Assembly (NCBI GenBank): GCA_003344405.1
Contig: NOWV01000282.1
Span: forward strand, 1 to 64,000
Length of the DNA: 64,000 nucleotides
Direction of reading: 5' to 3'
DNA from: Trichoplax sp. H2
Lineage: Eukaryota; Placozoa; Uniplacotomia; Trichoplacea
Position 1 is the first letter of the stretch. Each line of letters begins with the position of its first letter. Below are positions 11,142 through 24,300 of the stretch, piece after piece. The notes under the pieces were generated by a model. That model did not search any database. It saw nothing but the letters and a program-made list of their open reading frames with translations, and was not told where the DNA came from. The position numbers were made by a program, and so were the translations under genes.

Positions 11142-13245
11142 TCCGATTAACACGATTAAACGTTGAAGAACTGAATGAGATGCTATTAAATCTGATATTT
11201 ACTATTTTACGAAGCGAATATCGATATAGAAGCTAGAGTGTTTTTTCAAAATTATCTACTCGGTAAATTTTATGATATCAAAGTAAACTTCCTAAGTACT
11301 CCGGGTATGTAGACTACTAAACCTTAAGGATAGAAATAATATCCATTGATGTTACTATATGCAGCATTACCGTTTCTAAATGCGACTGAATTGCTAATTC
11401 TTTTGCATTTTTACCCACTATATTGCTTATTTGCACATCTTATCTGTAATTTTACTAACTGATACACCTTGAACGACAGTAAAACTAATCATGTAGCGGC
11501 TGTTTCTATTATCATACTGTCCATTTATATTTTCCAATTTTTATGCATTTCTGCTGGCATGTATTAATTAATTAGGAAATGTACAAGCTTAGCAAAAGCG
11601 TAATATCTTATTGCAATGAAGATCAATCTTTTAAACCTTTCCGTGAGATTTTTTATTGTTTTATGCATCGTAGATTCAAAAGTAGCTAATTTTAATCTGA
11701 TGACTGTAAATTTCATTTAATATCTTAATATATTTTTAACTCGACTACTTTATACGGATTATGATGCAGCAATACTTTATAGAGTAGTTTTTGTCAAACA
11801 TTATGCATTATAAAGATTGTAATTTAACCGATATACTCGTACTAAGTATAATATTTGCGCTTTAATAATGATGAATTTGTAGCTGATTTCTTTCATAATA
11901 AGCAGTAGGAATTATATTGCTTCGCCTTAAGGTACAGTGTAAACCCAAACATTTGATTTGAATTCTAATTAAAGGATAAGGGTTAGTCTTAATGTTTTTT
12001 TTAATTATGTGCTATCGCATACAGTAAACAGACGTAATTTTTAGTTTTAATTATCATTACTATTAATTTTATAAAGATAGAAATCGAAGCTAGATTTATC
12101 GTAACATATGTAATTTATAGCTAGTCTAATTTAGAATACTGTAGGAGATCGGTTGATACTCTAACGATCTGCTTGGTGCAACCTACAAAGGTGTTGTAGT
12201 TTAGTTTTTGAATAATTCTGTTAGTAAGTTAGCAAGACCAGAGGTACATGAAGGAAATCATGAGTAATCCTCATTTTTATTTTTCATTATTTGATAGGTT
12301 AAGGCGGTATTTCGGCCCTTCCTTACTTTTTTAAGTGCTTCTTGCAATTTTTCTGTTAAAGCTATAATAAACTGCTGCTTTCTCCTAAACTTAGCTTTAA
12401 TTATAATTTGAAGTGGTCTTTAATTTAATAATTACTTGCTCATTATTACTTTACATTAGTATTCTGTAATAAGTTACTCATACATATACAGTGACATAAA
12501 ATGTGATATAATATACGAGCGTATGTATCTATAGTGCAACGTTTTCAAAAAATATTGTACTATAGCAAATTAAATGTTAATCGCTATTATCACATTGCTA
12601 CAACTTTAATTATAGAAGTACCAGGATCAGCTGATACTGTAACTGAGAGTTTCTAAGAAAAAGTGTAAATTTAACCAGTTGTTATCTAATTTCAAAGATA
12701 AAGCTATGCAAATGAATATAGTTTAAACTACATATGGCCAGCACCAAATTGAAGAACTTAAAAAAATATTATGTTCCAGTAATTAAGGCTTTTTATTGTA
12801 AATTTATGATACAACTTAAGTTCATACTTAAGTAATTTTCTCTAGATTCCATTGCATTTTGACAGCTTTCAATTGATTATATAATATTCAGGATTAGTTT
12901 TTGTAGTCTGAAAGAGTTATTTTGCTAGCTGTTACAATCTGCAGGGCTCGCTATCCGGCCGTTCTGCTAGAAGTACTCCAGTTACGGTTCCTTGCTTGTT
13001 AACACTACTTACTGAAACTCAACCGCCGTTAAATTTAGGAAGATTCTTTATTTTTTCTTTAGATTTGTAAACTGAAATCAATGTACCTTTCCACGAGGCG
13101 ACTGATCCTTAAAAACTATCCAATATTTATTTGATACTACACTTATATAATAATGATCTATATAACTGCTAGCTACAATATCGCAATAAGCACATACGTA
13201 TCCGTACTAATAATAATCATGACAACCAGAATTTCATAAATTGAA

Positions 13246-13339
13246 AGTTTCCTAATCCGAATCGACGATAATAATGATGCCGACATTTTATACAGCGACC
13301 CGTTTGGAAAAACTGATTTAATCAAAAATCTGATAAAGA
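13246..13339 (+). pseudogene. 94-bp copy of the protease region of the 2092-aa gene
   Basis: This matches 5292-5385 with about five or six substitutions and at most a single-base shift at the end. The copied segment covers codons around D161 of the protease site (the SDPFGN region). Sequence on either side shows no resemblance to the parent, so it is an isolated fragment and cannot encode a protein. High identity against a background of strongly diverged repeats suggests a fairly recent copying event. Confidence 0.9.
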
Positions 13340-13939
13340 TCACTTCGAACTCTAGTATACAAGACTCTAAGCTACGTTAATCAGAGGCTACTGCAAAAAA
13401 TTAGCCTTCAAAGGTGAGTCTAACGCGTGCATATTACACGTTAAAACATCAATAACTCTTATTATTTTAAGACTATTATAACTGAGCCTCAAAGATCCAC
13501 AGTACATAGGACAAGAATGCATTTATCAGATAAGCTTGTATATTCCATAACGAAGTGGCAAACATGTACTATATAATATTCATTTTAATATTCATTTTGA
13601 TAAATGAGCGAGGAATGAGGATCTGAATAATTCATTTTGTAATCACTAATAGCTGCTATATTCAAATCTTTATCTAATAGACAGTAATATTCAGATATTT
13701 GTAAGCTAGCCTAGTGAAGATTACAATAAGCTTAGCAGTTGTGCAACAATACGATAAAAGCCAAAGTCTCAAAAATCGAGCGATGAGAAGTTTATTCCAA
13801 AACTACGGACAATATTGACTGTATTGATATTCTGCTGCCAAACTTCACTTGTATTATCCATTTTAAATCCTATAACGGTAAGTGCAATTAAAACTTCACA
13901 TATAAAAATCTATATCTGAAGCTATTTTTATTATATAAT

Positions 13940-14045
13940 CGTATATTAAACTTGTTCCTTTTCCCAACTTTTCAAATTGATAGTAGCTATTACGACAAAA
14001 TCAGAAAACGGTAATCGTTGATAAGCTTGGATAAATTACAATCAA
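13940..14045 (+). repeat. diverged block, partner at 2060-2180
   Basis: Second member of the pair described at 2060. It lies about 600 bp downstream of the gene fragment at 13246, so gene-derived and flank-derived sequence occur together again, although in a different order and spacing from the original locus. Confidence 0.5.
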
Positions 14046-14314
14046 TATACTGATTTATACTGTATAAGTTGTATTCATGCGTACAGATAGTAAATTTTTC
14101 CTTCTATTTCCTAATAGATGATATGGTATCCTATTGCTAAAATTTTATAAGACTTAAAACAGTTGCTTTAACGCAAGATTATAATTAATCTGTAAAGCAG
14201 TTACTTCATCAACACCTAATAAGAAATTCTACAATCATGCTCTATGTATACGTATATCTTTCGAGAGAGTACTAGATAGATAATCTTCAAGAATAAAGAA
14301 GTAAAAGTTTATCA

Positions 14315-14565
14315 CTAACCCTAAAACCTGCATAGAAGCCTTCATCCACTTGCTCATTTATAGAAGTAAATCTTATATATACGCTCTTACTGCATTCGAG
14401 CGAATTGTTTGAAATCTAGTAACAAGAATCGCCAAATAAGGAAGACAGAAGAAGGGATTTTTTACTATAGATAAATTATACTAAACTATTATGCTTTCCT
14501 AGACTGCGATAATTAATCTACCAATACAATAATAGCAATATTCCTTCGTATAACTCTAATGCTAT
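14315..14565 (+). repeat. direct repeat copy 1 (partner 16400-16670)
   Basis: Clear direct repeat of about 250 bp. Shared islands in order: AAGCCTTCAT, TTGCT(C/T)ATTTATA, GCTCTTACTGCATTCGAGCG, AAGACAGAAGAAGG, GATAAATTATA, TTTCCTAGACTGCGATAAT. Between the islands there are indels, including about 15 extra bases in the second copy. Neither copy has an open frame. Confidence 0.8.
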
Positions 14566-14989
14566 CAATTCCATCTTCGATTATCCCATAATATATCTGT
14601 ATAGCCTATATGCTATAGCCGGTCTACAACATATCCATTTTGAAAACATCTAAAGAAACTGGATTGAAGAACGAGGGATAACGCTATTCTAAGATGCTGT
14701 TTCAAGTTTTATTATTTATAGAATGATTAGCAGTTAATGCTGTGTGAATGTCAAAGCTCAAAGTATTAAAAAGAAAGAATTTCTGATAATTTAAACTCAG
14801 GATCAATAGTTACCACTACGACAATTTCGTATACTTTTAATAACATTTTATTTCATGAAAGACTGCAGTTATATAGGAAAAATTACTTATCAAAACAAGT
14901 TATTTATGCTATTATTATTCATAATTTAGAGTTATTGTTATCGATTAATATAATTTTTGCTGTTCACTCTTTAATTAAAGATTATCTTT

Positions 14990-15640
14990 GTGATTTGAAT
15001 AAGTCTAGAGCCTACACAATGAATTATTCAAGTCTTAGCAACCGACAGAAATTTTGAGACCTTGCAATAATCATTATTCATATCCTAAATATAAAGCTAC
15101 GATTAATCAGATGTTTAATTAGTCATTAGCCAGAATATTGTCAATAAAATTTAGCTAACTTAATAGTAATGCTGGAAAGCATAAGTTAATGGAATAAATC
15201 ACATTGCAATTAGATGTAAACTACCGGTATGTCTTATCATATAAGCCATACATTCAAATTCGGTACTGCAGGATTATTGCTACTTTAAAGTATCGTATAA
15301 TTATATTAAATCAAATTAGATTTGAAGAAAAGGTTTACAAGCGCTACTTCGAAGAAACTTCTTAATATTCTCAAAAGCAACCCTGTTGACACGCTATAAA
15401 AAGTAACAAAAAGGCTTCTACCCACTTAGCTTGTGTAACTCTATAAATTACCCTACATCGCCCGCAGTTGAAATTTACAACTTAGTATCTGCATACAGCG
15501 TCATAGATAGTAAGATACGAACCAAAATTCTTAAACACGGAATAGAATGTGCACTTAGAGACCTATTGAATAAGATCACAATATTCGAATTTGAAAGTAA
15601 TTTTCCGTGTAAACACTAAAATTTAAGAGTTTGAATATCA
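14990..15640 (+). repeat. long diverged repeat copy 1 (partner 20045-20700)
   Basis: Aligns patchily, in the same orientation, with 20045-20700. Landmarks include TGAATAA(G/A)TCTGA/AG near the start, CGGTACT(G/A)...GGATTATTG in the middle, AGTAACAAAA/GGTAACAAAA, and GAATAGAAT(G/A)T followed by AATAAGATCAC and GAAAGTAATTTTC near the end. A 62-codon open frame in this copy is not preserved in the other, which argues against coding function. Confidence 0.65.
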
Positions 15641-16399
15641 TTTCCGTGTGTAATGTAGTAGTCTAAACTTAAGATCTTCCAATTTTGCCCCAAGAAAATT
15701 ACTCATCAAATTCACGCCAATAGAGTCCTCTATTGGAAATAAAATAAGTGTACATCGAAAACTTGATGATAAATAGCTAATAACTTCCACCAATGCTTCC
15801 AATTCTATATGGTAACAGCTTCACTGCTACTGCGTTAGGTTCGTAACTTATGATGCTAGCACAATTTTGGGTACAGTTTATAAGCTATCAGTCCCAACTC
15901 TCAGTGCTTAGTATACGAGTGAATAGCGTACTTTAGCGTTTCATCATCAGCTATGGCCCATTAACATACTTTACTCTATGTAAACCATTACACACATCAA
16001 TGAAAATATTGACTTAACGTACGGAGATAATTATAACATCGTATCTTAACCCTAGATAACTTAATTTTGTAGACTAATCAATCATCCCTAAGATAAGGGT
16101 TTAGCGATTATAACGTTCCCTTTGTTCAATTTATTAACTAATTAGGTATCTTGAAGAATTTACTTTACCGTAAGTTTATCAAGGTCTCAAGGACATACGC
16201 CTATGACAGTAGCGGTTTACAGTATTAATACCCCTAACTAGACGCTTAGTAATACGTTCTTATGGAACGTAAATCACAAAATGGATGACAAGAAACATAT
16301 AGTGCTAATTACAAATAATATCCGTACTACAACTAGTACCAAAAAATAAACTTAAGTTCTCTCTGATCTATAATTACATAGATTGCAACATTATCAGCA

Positions 16400-16670
16400 C
16401 TGATCTTAACCTTAAAGTCTATATTTAAGCCTTCATTCGCTTGCTTATTTATAAAAATAGCAAACTCAAGTAAGCTCTTACTGCATTCGAGCGAATTGTG
16501 CAAAATGTGCAGTAGGTTACAAGAACCGCCGAGTAAAGAAAGACAGAAGAAGGATGGAATGTGACCGTTTATTATCGATAAATTATAATATACTGTTATG
16601 TTTTCCTAGACTGCGATAATGAATGGGTAATTTTTACTAGTACTAGCAATAATCCTTCATATGACTCTAG
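16400..16670 (+). repeat. direct repeat copy 2 (partner 14315-14565)
   Basis: Second member of the repeat pair, same orientation, about 2.1 kb downstream. The best-conserved parts are the 20-base run around GCATTCGAGCG and the TTTCCTAGACTGCGATAAT run. Repeats of this size without coding capacity could be an old segmental duplication or a non-autonomous mobile element; I see no terminal inverted repeats. Confidence 0.8.
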
Positions 16671-17643
16671 CTGTGAGAATTAGTGACTTCTATACACGTT
16701 AACCCTACAGTCTGTTCTTTATAAGGAAAGTCTCAAATTAATGCACGAAATACTTCACTCCAATATTAATGGATTGCAATGATTATAATAAATAACACTA
16801 AACTAAGTTTGTAAACAGAAATCGCTATAATTCCGACTGTTTATTTAAAACACTTGAAAACTACGTAGTCACAATAGATCCTTGATACCTTCTTGGCAGT
16901 TTAAGTCAGTTGCCTTAGTTATTCATTTCTCCGCAAGAGGAAGAATGATTACTGTTTTTCGATAACTGGTCATGTAGTTTCTAACCGTTTTACCAGACTA
17001 TTACATAATTATCGTATCGTGACTATTCAATACGCGCAATTCTAATATTATAAGTAAAAAAATTGGTTAATTGCTGCATTCCATCTTTAGAATATCATAT
17101 TAAGGCCAAGACACTGAGTCATCTTATCAATACTATTCTTGATAATTAAATTGCCATCATATCTTTATCTTTCAAAATATTAACCTATTTATGTCATTAG
17201 CGACGGTCATGCGAGCTATAGGCACTTTAAAAAACCTCTGCAGAAAATTAAATACATTCATCTCAGTTAAAAAAATTCGACTTACTACCGTATCTACCCA
17301 AATACAAGAGGAAATAAAATTTTAATGTGTAACGTTTTTCATACAGTAAGAATATAGTTACCTATATTACTATTAAAACATCTAAGGCTTTAGTTTCTAT
17401 TTTCTAGACATTTCTTCAAATGATCCTTACTACCGATCGTACCTCCTGTACGTTATCCCTGGGGATCGTATTTTTCTCAAAAGATACATTCAAATCACAT
17501 CACTTCATGCATTACGTGATTAGACTTTGCATCTTATTTTATTGAATAAAAGAGCCATTAATTACGGAAAATTTCCTGTAGCGCAAATAATTTGAAAAGC
17601 CTTACCCTATTGTTTCAATTTACCAAAATTGGATAAAAGTAAA

Positions 17644-17674
17644 TGCTCTGGGAATTTGCTCAATTCCCAGAGCA
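17644..17674. repeat. perfect 12-bp stem hairpin with 7-base loop
   Basis: TGCTCTGGGAAT is followed by the loop TTGCTCA and its exact reverse complement ATTCCCAGAGCA. It stands alone in AT-rich sequence, with a GC-richer stem than its surroundings. No neighbouring gene explains it. Confidence 0.8.
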
Positions 17675-17742
17675 GAAAACTTTTTAGAAGCTATTCAGTC
17701 CTAGTAACAAGTAGAACAATTTTAAGCCTTTTATAACAGACC

Positions 17743-17758
17743 TCATGGAGCTCCATGA
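17743..17758. repeat. 16-bp perfect palindrome
   Basis: TCATGGAGCTCCATGA reads the same on both strands. It lies 69 bases after the hairpin at 17644. It may be a protein-binding site or chance; no gene is close. Confidence 0.6.
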
Positions 17759-20044
17759 CCAGATAATATACTCCTACAGTTTTATTTACGGGCACAAAGA
17801 GTCATAAGAGTAAATGATGTTTAGACGTTGAAAATAGACATTAGTAAACTAACAGCTATTGTACTCCTATCATATACGTATTCTATTTGATCCATTCTAA
17901 CCCAGTTGGTGGCATTATCCAATTAATAAGTATAACTGCCAATTAGCATGCTCAACAATTACTTTATTTTGACAATTTCTTTCAACTGAAGTTCCTTCCG
18001 CCACTGTATCGTAGTGATGAATCTCATATTTAATTGCATTAATAGCTACAACGAACATAGTCAGATTTCTAAGATTGAATATGATCGTGATGCTAACATT
18101 AGATGATGCCTAATTACTGTATTAGAAATTGCTGATTACTAATGGATTGTATGGTAAACCATATTAATGATCTATTCGAAGAGAAGTCTTCTATTTAATG
18201 ACTCAAGTCTGATTTTTAGACAACTTGGTTACAGTAAAATGAACTCATATATTTAAGATCTACAGAATTGAGCTTACGGTAGACTAAACTTCACTTCTTT
18301 TATCCTTAGAATACTTTAGATTCCATTCGTGCTCTACTTAATTACTGTATATTATTATTCTGCTATTCTTAACTCTATAATAAAGCCCTTTTTAATTTTA
18401 TCCTCCTGAGATAATTATTTTGTATAAATTAAACTACATTACATTGAACACTTGTGAGAAAATTTTATTGCATATATGCAGACATGATCTCTACAAGTCA
18501 TGATCCGAAGTTTTTTAATATATGTATATATATATAGCTAGCTTCAATTGTTGAGTCTGGCAATAAAAGTAAGCATGTTATGTGTCCCCTTTATATCAAT
18601 CAAGGTAGACTGCCAAATGCCCGCAAAAAGCAAAAGATAGAGTAGTAATTTCTGATTTTTAACTAGGAAAAACCTCTACACTTAGTATGAATTTCCTTAT
18701 TTAAGATATTATGAAGGTACACTATTTCCATAGGTGCTTTAGAATTAATGGCATAGCGAAAGCAAGTATGTGCAATTGTGTATCCTATAGCGAGAACTAC
18801 AATATAAAAAAATATCTTTAGTCCCTGTCTGTACTAAACGTTCGTACGTGCATAATATTAACTTTCTAAAAGGCATCAATATCCACCTATCGACTGCAAA
18901 GTTTTCTTTATACAGTTATAGTAATGAATAGGTTTATAACCCTCTATATACACTAAGTCATCATCTACAATTATTTTATTCAGCATAGCGATTTACTACG
19001 CCTTGTAGTGCCTTTTTATGAGCTGTTAGTTCCTCCTCGACTCCTTTTATGACTATAATTAGCTGAAATCACTTCAACAATATTTAATACGTATATTTTA
19101 TATAAAGATATTCTAAATTGGTGTAGATCGCAAGTAGATTAAAATTCACCATCAGTCTATATTACTGTATAATAATAAAGAAGAATTTAACCTCAACATC
19201 CGTCTTCCGCACAACATGATTACCCCATACTGTGCAGGTGGAATTTTATTAAAAGTAAACAGTTTTATGCCACCCATAGGCATCCATTGAAATTAAATTT
19301 AGGGAGAAATATTTTTTTATAACACTACGATAGACCATATTGACTTTGCTGTGAGGAAAGGGTGTTAACATTAGTCAATTTCTACCATAATTACTAACGC
19401 AATAAATATGTTGCGCGGCTAGTAGCGAATAGTACATAATTAGGTGTTACTGCATAGGACGATTATGTTAGTCAAGTAAATGAACAAAAACAACCTCTAT
19501 TACCTTTATGACAATAATAAGCAAGTCTTAAAATATGAAATAATTTTATCAGTTTATGTGTATGTTAATGCCCAAGAGTCTAACAACGCTAAATCAAGTA
19601 GGAGGTGGTGTACCTCTACTTAATAACAATGAGTCCAACAGAATTGATTCTTTAAACAATGAAAGCTAAACCTGGCGAAAGAAAAAATCCAAGTCCATCT
19701 TATTTTAGATAAATAAATTTAGTTAGATTTAGTAGAAAATATAACGTTTGTATTAGTATCAGTTCATGATAGGGATTAGAAGTCAAATTTCTAGTCAATA
19801 AAAGTACAGATTTTAATGGATGATAAACAATCATTATCTATTTAAGATACCAATCTTGCAGATCCATAGTACGCTTTTACGGGTTATTTACTTAAGATAA
19901 TATGTTAAATCGAAGATGCTTCAGAGTCCTATCTGAATAAAATGCTAACAAGACTACTTCGTTTCCGACAGTATTCCCAAGATAATACTGATATTATTAA
20001 AATAATCAATAAACTCATTACCCTTTCATCATCTGCATATTGTT

Positions 20045-20700
20045 ATTATGATATGAATAAATCTGAAATCTACATAATTGAATCATTTCAATGGTAATGG
20101 CTAGTAGCATCAACTTAAGACTCTTCAAACAGCCATTCATGTCTTAGACTAATAGTTCTGACAAGAGATGTCTATTGCAATTAATTTTTATTGAATCAGT
20201 GATTGGTTGAAATAGCACAAGTGAAATTCAATAAATATAATATAACAGTATTGTTGGTTATTATAAGTTGCTAAAAAATGTTACAGATTTGCTAGCGTAC
20301 GAGCTTGCGTTAGCATAACATTATTTATATTCAGACGGTACTATGGGATTATTGTCACTAGAAAATAATGAGTCCTTTATCAGGTTCATAGAAATCCGGT
20401 TAAGAAAAATTCCAATGCACTTGTCTAGTAATCTTGTTATGATTTCATACAAGGTAACAAAATATAACCTGTAGCTATGCTAATCCGCTATATGGCACCA
20501 CTTCATATAATAGGTTAAAACTTAGAGGTCATAAGCGGTGTCTAAAAATCGTGTAGCAAATATCAATATAAGCAACAAAAATTGTGGAACGTAGAATAGA
20601 ATATATCACTTAGTGCAGTGCCGGATAAGATCATAATATTTAATGTTGAAAGCGACTTTCTGGCCGAAAATACTGAAATTAAACACTTTGATGATTTTAC
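20045..20700 (+). repeat. long diverged repeat copy 2 (partner 14990-15640)
   Basis: Second member of the ~650-bp pair, about 5 kb downstream in the same orientation. Best-preserved section is the end (GTAGAATAGAATATATCAC then GATAAGATCATAATATTTAA). Decay level is similar to that of the other desert repeats, so several parts of the region may derive from the same ancient event. Confidence 0.65.
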
Positions 20701-21093
20701 CTAGCAATACTGGTGTGGTAATCCAAACTGAACTCCATTAATACCTCATACTGTGAAAAATATTTACCCACACCCTATTACTGAATTTCTACAATGAAAT
20801 TAATAATTACATTTTTCAAAGTTTTTGATTTATGGAACTGGCATACACGTCATCATCTCTACTTCATTAGAATCTTAATTAGAATCACGTTACCCTACTC
20901 TCATTAAACGCCACAACTCCTACAACTCTGAGACCCATCCAATTCCCATTGCGTATCCTATCCTACATCAACAATACATAAAATTTCCTCATTTAAATAA
21001 GAAAAGTAATTATTATTTACTATATTGTTTTAAATTACAAAAACCTTTATGCCTGCCTGTATTGATTCACAGAAGAGCTACAAATGCAAAGGC

Positions 21094-21100
21094 TATATAA
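21094..21100 (+). promoter_or_regulatory. TATA box of the polyarginine precursor gene
   Basis: TATATAA within GGCTATATAAACC. About 30 bases downstream lies a pyrimidine-rich TCATTCG start-site-like sequence, then a short leader with a donor (GCAAG|GTAAAA, GT at 21159) and an acceptor (AATTACAG, ending 21388) eight bases before the ATG. Spacing of TATA, start site, leader intron and start codon is what a well-expressed animal gene shows. Confidence 0.7.
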
Positions 21101-21396
21101 ACCCCGATCACATTGGGTCAATCTCATTCGTTTGCTTTATTGCTAGTGCTACAGCAAGGTAAAAATAGCTATAGAAGTTTAATCTCTAATTCATCTAATA
21201 ATATTATTTTTGTGCTAATTCTTAATATTATGGTCAATATATTATGACTTACTTTATATATATAACGTGAAGTACAAGTTATTATATTAGTAAATGTTAA
21301 TTACCTTCCATGCTCGATTTCAAAAAGGATATGGTGGTTTAGTTATTATTTATTAACAAGCGAACGAAACTTGCTATCTTAATTACAGAAATAAAC

Positions 21397-24300
21397 ATGA
21401 AGATCAGCATCCTTATACTTGTGACCTTATTTTGCGCCGTTGCTTGGGCTGCAGAACCCTCACGGGAATTTGAAGAACACGCAAAGGAAAATGAAGAAAC
21501 TGAAATAGAACAACCAGAAGACAAGGAAATTGACGAAGAAGATGACGAAACTGATGTAGCTGAAAAAGAAGATGATGAAGAAGAACCCCAAGATTTGGTA
21601 TGTGCACTTTATTCTACTAGTTACTAACGATATTTACCCTCGCCAAGTATCACCATCTTAATCCGTTAACGCATAAATCTATAACAACTGTTACATAATA
21701 ACACGCAAACGTTTTCTCACTGACGTATAAATATTAATGAAACTTTGCTTTACCATATTATCTTATTGTATCAAAGTTCGTCTACCATCATGGCGATTTT
21801 ATGATCACAACGTCTTAGTAACAAAACTACACCTATTTTCGCTAGATAAATTATAGCTATACAAGATTTTGCACTAGCCTCTTGTAGTAAAGGAGCAGTT
21901 AGTGTAATCAAATTTAATCTTTAAACCCATACGATAGCAGTAATTGACAGCTCAAGGCGATATAACAAAAATTAACAAGTAGAAAAATCATCATTTTGTT
22001 CGAAAGTTCATCCTGTTCTACGATATTAATTTATTCTTCTTTCTTTGCTCGATCTATGTTTTGAATATATTATAATGGAAAATTACAGGAAACTTCAGAT
22101 AAAGCTGTAAGCTATATCATTAATGATTATTGCCTACATGTATATTTGATATGATACAGTATTGTATTGATGTCTATTATTTATCTGAGTTAATAACTTC
22201 ATTACTTTTTTGATTGATTTAATGACAATATCGACATCATTTTATCCTTAAAGGCCTACTATAGACGTCGTCGTTCGGTAAGTAAAATATAAATATATCA
22301 ATTTCTTATATAAAGTCTGCCTTTGCATTACTGGTATACGTACAAGCGGATTTGCACTGCTGTAAACGTGTTGATCTTATCACCATACTCATCAGAGTAT
22401 AATTCATTGATTCACAAGTATACTAGATTTACATATTGCTGTTGAAGCTATCTCTTTCTACTTTCTATTTCACTACTTACTTTTCAATAATGAACGCTTA
22501 CAAATAAAAAACATACTAGATTTACGCATTTACTATTAAGCGTAATTTTTGATTATGCATACAGTCAGTCACTTATTTAGCATGTAGTGAATCGCCCATA
22601 TTAATATTAATTTATTATCATGAGCAATTTATATCAATATCGTTTTTTAAATGATTCTGGCTCGATTTTACAATCAGTAAAAAATATCAGAAAAATACTT
22701 GAACGACGTGTAGTGTAATATTATCTACTCTTACTTAACTAACTATAATGCTCTCTAATATACTTCTTATGCTTTTCTTTAATAAATGGAATTATGAACA
22801 AATAGGTAATCCGCCGCCGCCGCGTGGTAAGTTGCATTTCAAATACTACTTGATAGTATACGTGTCTAGGTAAAATCTAATCATTATCTCTTAACATGAC
22901 TGTATCAATATTAAATCTTTCTACTTTTTTTTTCACTAATTACTTTTCAATAATAATAATTTACAAATAAAGTAGGGTAATTGTTGAAACTTGATAAATT
23001 ACGTTTTGGATGCTATATGATGATATATCCAGTGATCTAATCTCGTTCTATTACTCTGTCAATATTAACGCTTTCTACTTTCTATTTTACTACTTATATT
23101 TTTCAATAATAAAAAATAAACGAAACAGTTTCGTCGTCGTTTCTTGGTAAGTTATATTTTGAATCCTATATGATAATATAACTAGTGACCTAATCTAGTT
23201 ATTGTCTCGTAATATTACTGTATCAATATTAAATCTTTCTACTTTTTTTCACTAATTACTTTTCAATAATAACAATTTGCAAATAAAGTAGTGTAATTGT
23301 TGAAACTTGATAAGTTACGTTTTGGATGCTATATGATAGTATATCCAGTGATCTAATCTCGTTCTATTACTATGTTAATGTTAACGCTTTCTACTTTCTA
23401 TTTTACTACTTATATTTTTCAATAATAAACAACTAATAAACGAAACAGTATCGTCGCCGCTTCTTGGTAAGTTATATTTTGAATCCTATATGATAATATA
23501 ACTAGTGACCTAATCTAGTTATTGTCTCGTAATATTACTGTATCAATATTAAATCTTTCTACTTTTTTTTCACTAATTACTTTTCAATAATAATAATTTA
23601 CAAATAAAGTAGTGTAATTGTTGCAACTTGATAAGTTACGTTTTGGATGCTATATGATAGTATATCCAGTGATCTAATCTCGTTCTAATACTCTATCAAT
23701 ATTAACGCTTTCTACTTTCTATTTTACTACTTATATTTTTCAATAAAAAACAACTAATAAACGAAACAGTATCGTCGTCGTTTCTTAGTAAGTTATATTT
23801 TGAATCCTATATGATAATATAACTGGCGACCTAATCTAGTTATGGTCTCGTAATATTACTATATCAGCGCTAATTGTTTTTATATTACTACTTTAATTTT
23901 CAAAAATAAACAACTTATTAATGAAATAGTACCGTCGTCGCTGGGTAAGTTGTATTTTTAAATGCTATATATAAAAATAAATCTAGCGATCTATTTTTAG
24001 TAAATGTTTCGTATTATTACTGCATCAGTATTAATAATTTTTATTCTACTAACATTTTCTAATCATGAAAAACTTATAATCGAAACAGTACCGTCGCCGT
24101 CGCTTTGTAAGTTGCGTTTTAATTTAATATGTATACCGATACTTCATAATATAATTAGTGAACCAAATAAGCTCATGTCCCTTAGTATGACCATATCAAT
24201 AGTAATAATTTTCATTTTGCTATCTACATTTCTCAAAGACAAATCTAACAACTTGCGAATAAATTTAGTACCGTCACCATTACTACAAATTGCATATTTG

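Larger units (their letters stand above)
11142..21080. other. gene desert with old duplicated blocks
   Basis: About 10 kb without a supportable gene. Frames are short and unlinked; the longest (15431-15619) has no recognisable domain and lies inside a duplicated block whose partner copy is not open in that frame. The stretch contains a fragment of the large upstream gene, at least three pairs of diverged direct repeats, and one perfect hairpin (17644-17674). All are listed separately. I see nothing else in it. Confidence 0.6.

Noticed and set aside
22976-24286. CRISPR-like or satellite interpretation of the regular array
   Set aside because: Units are ~160 bp with splice sites and coding slots in a eukaryotic gene, without short direct repeats separated by unique spacers.
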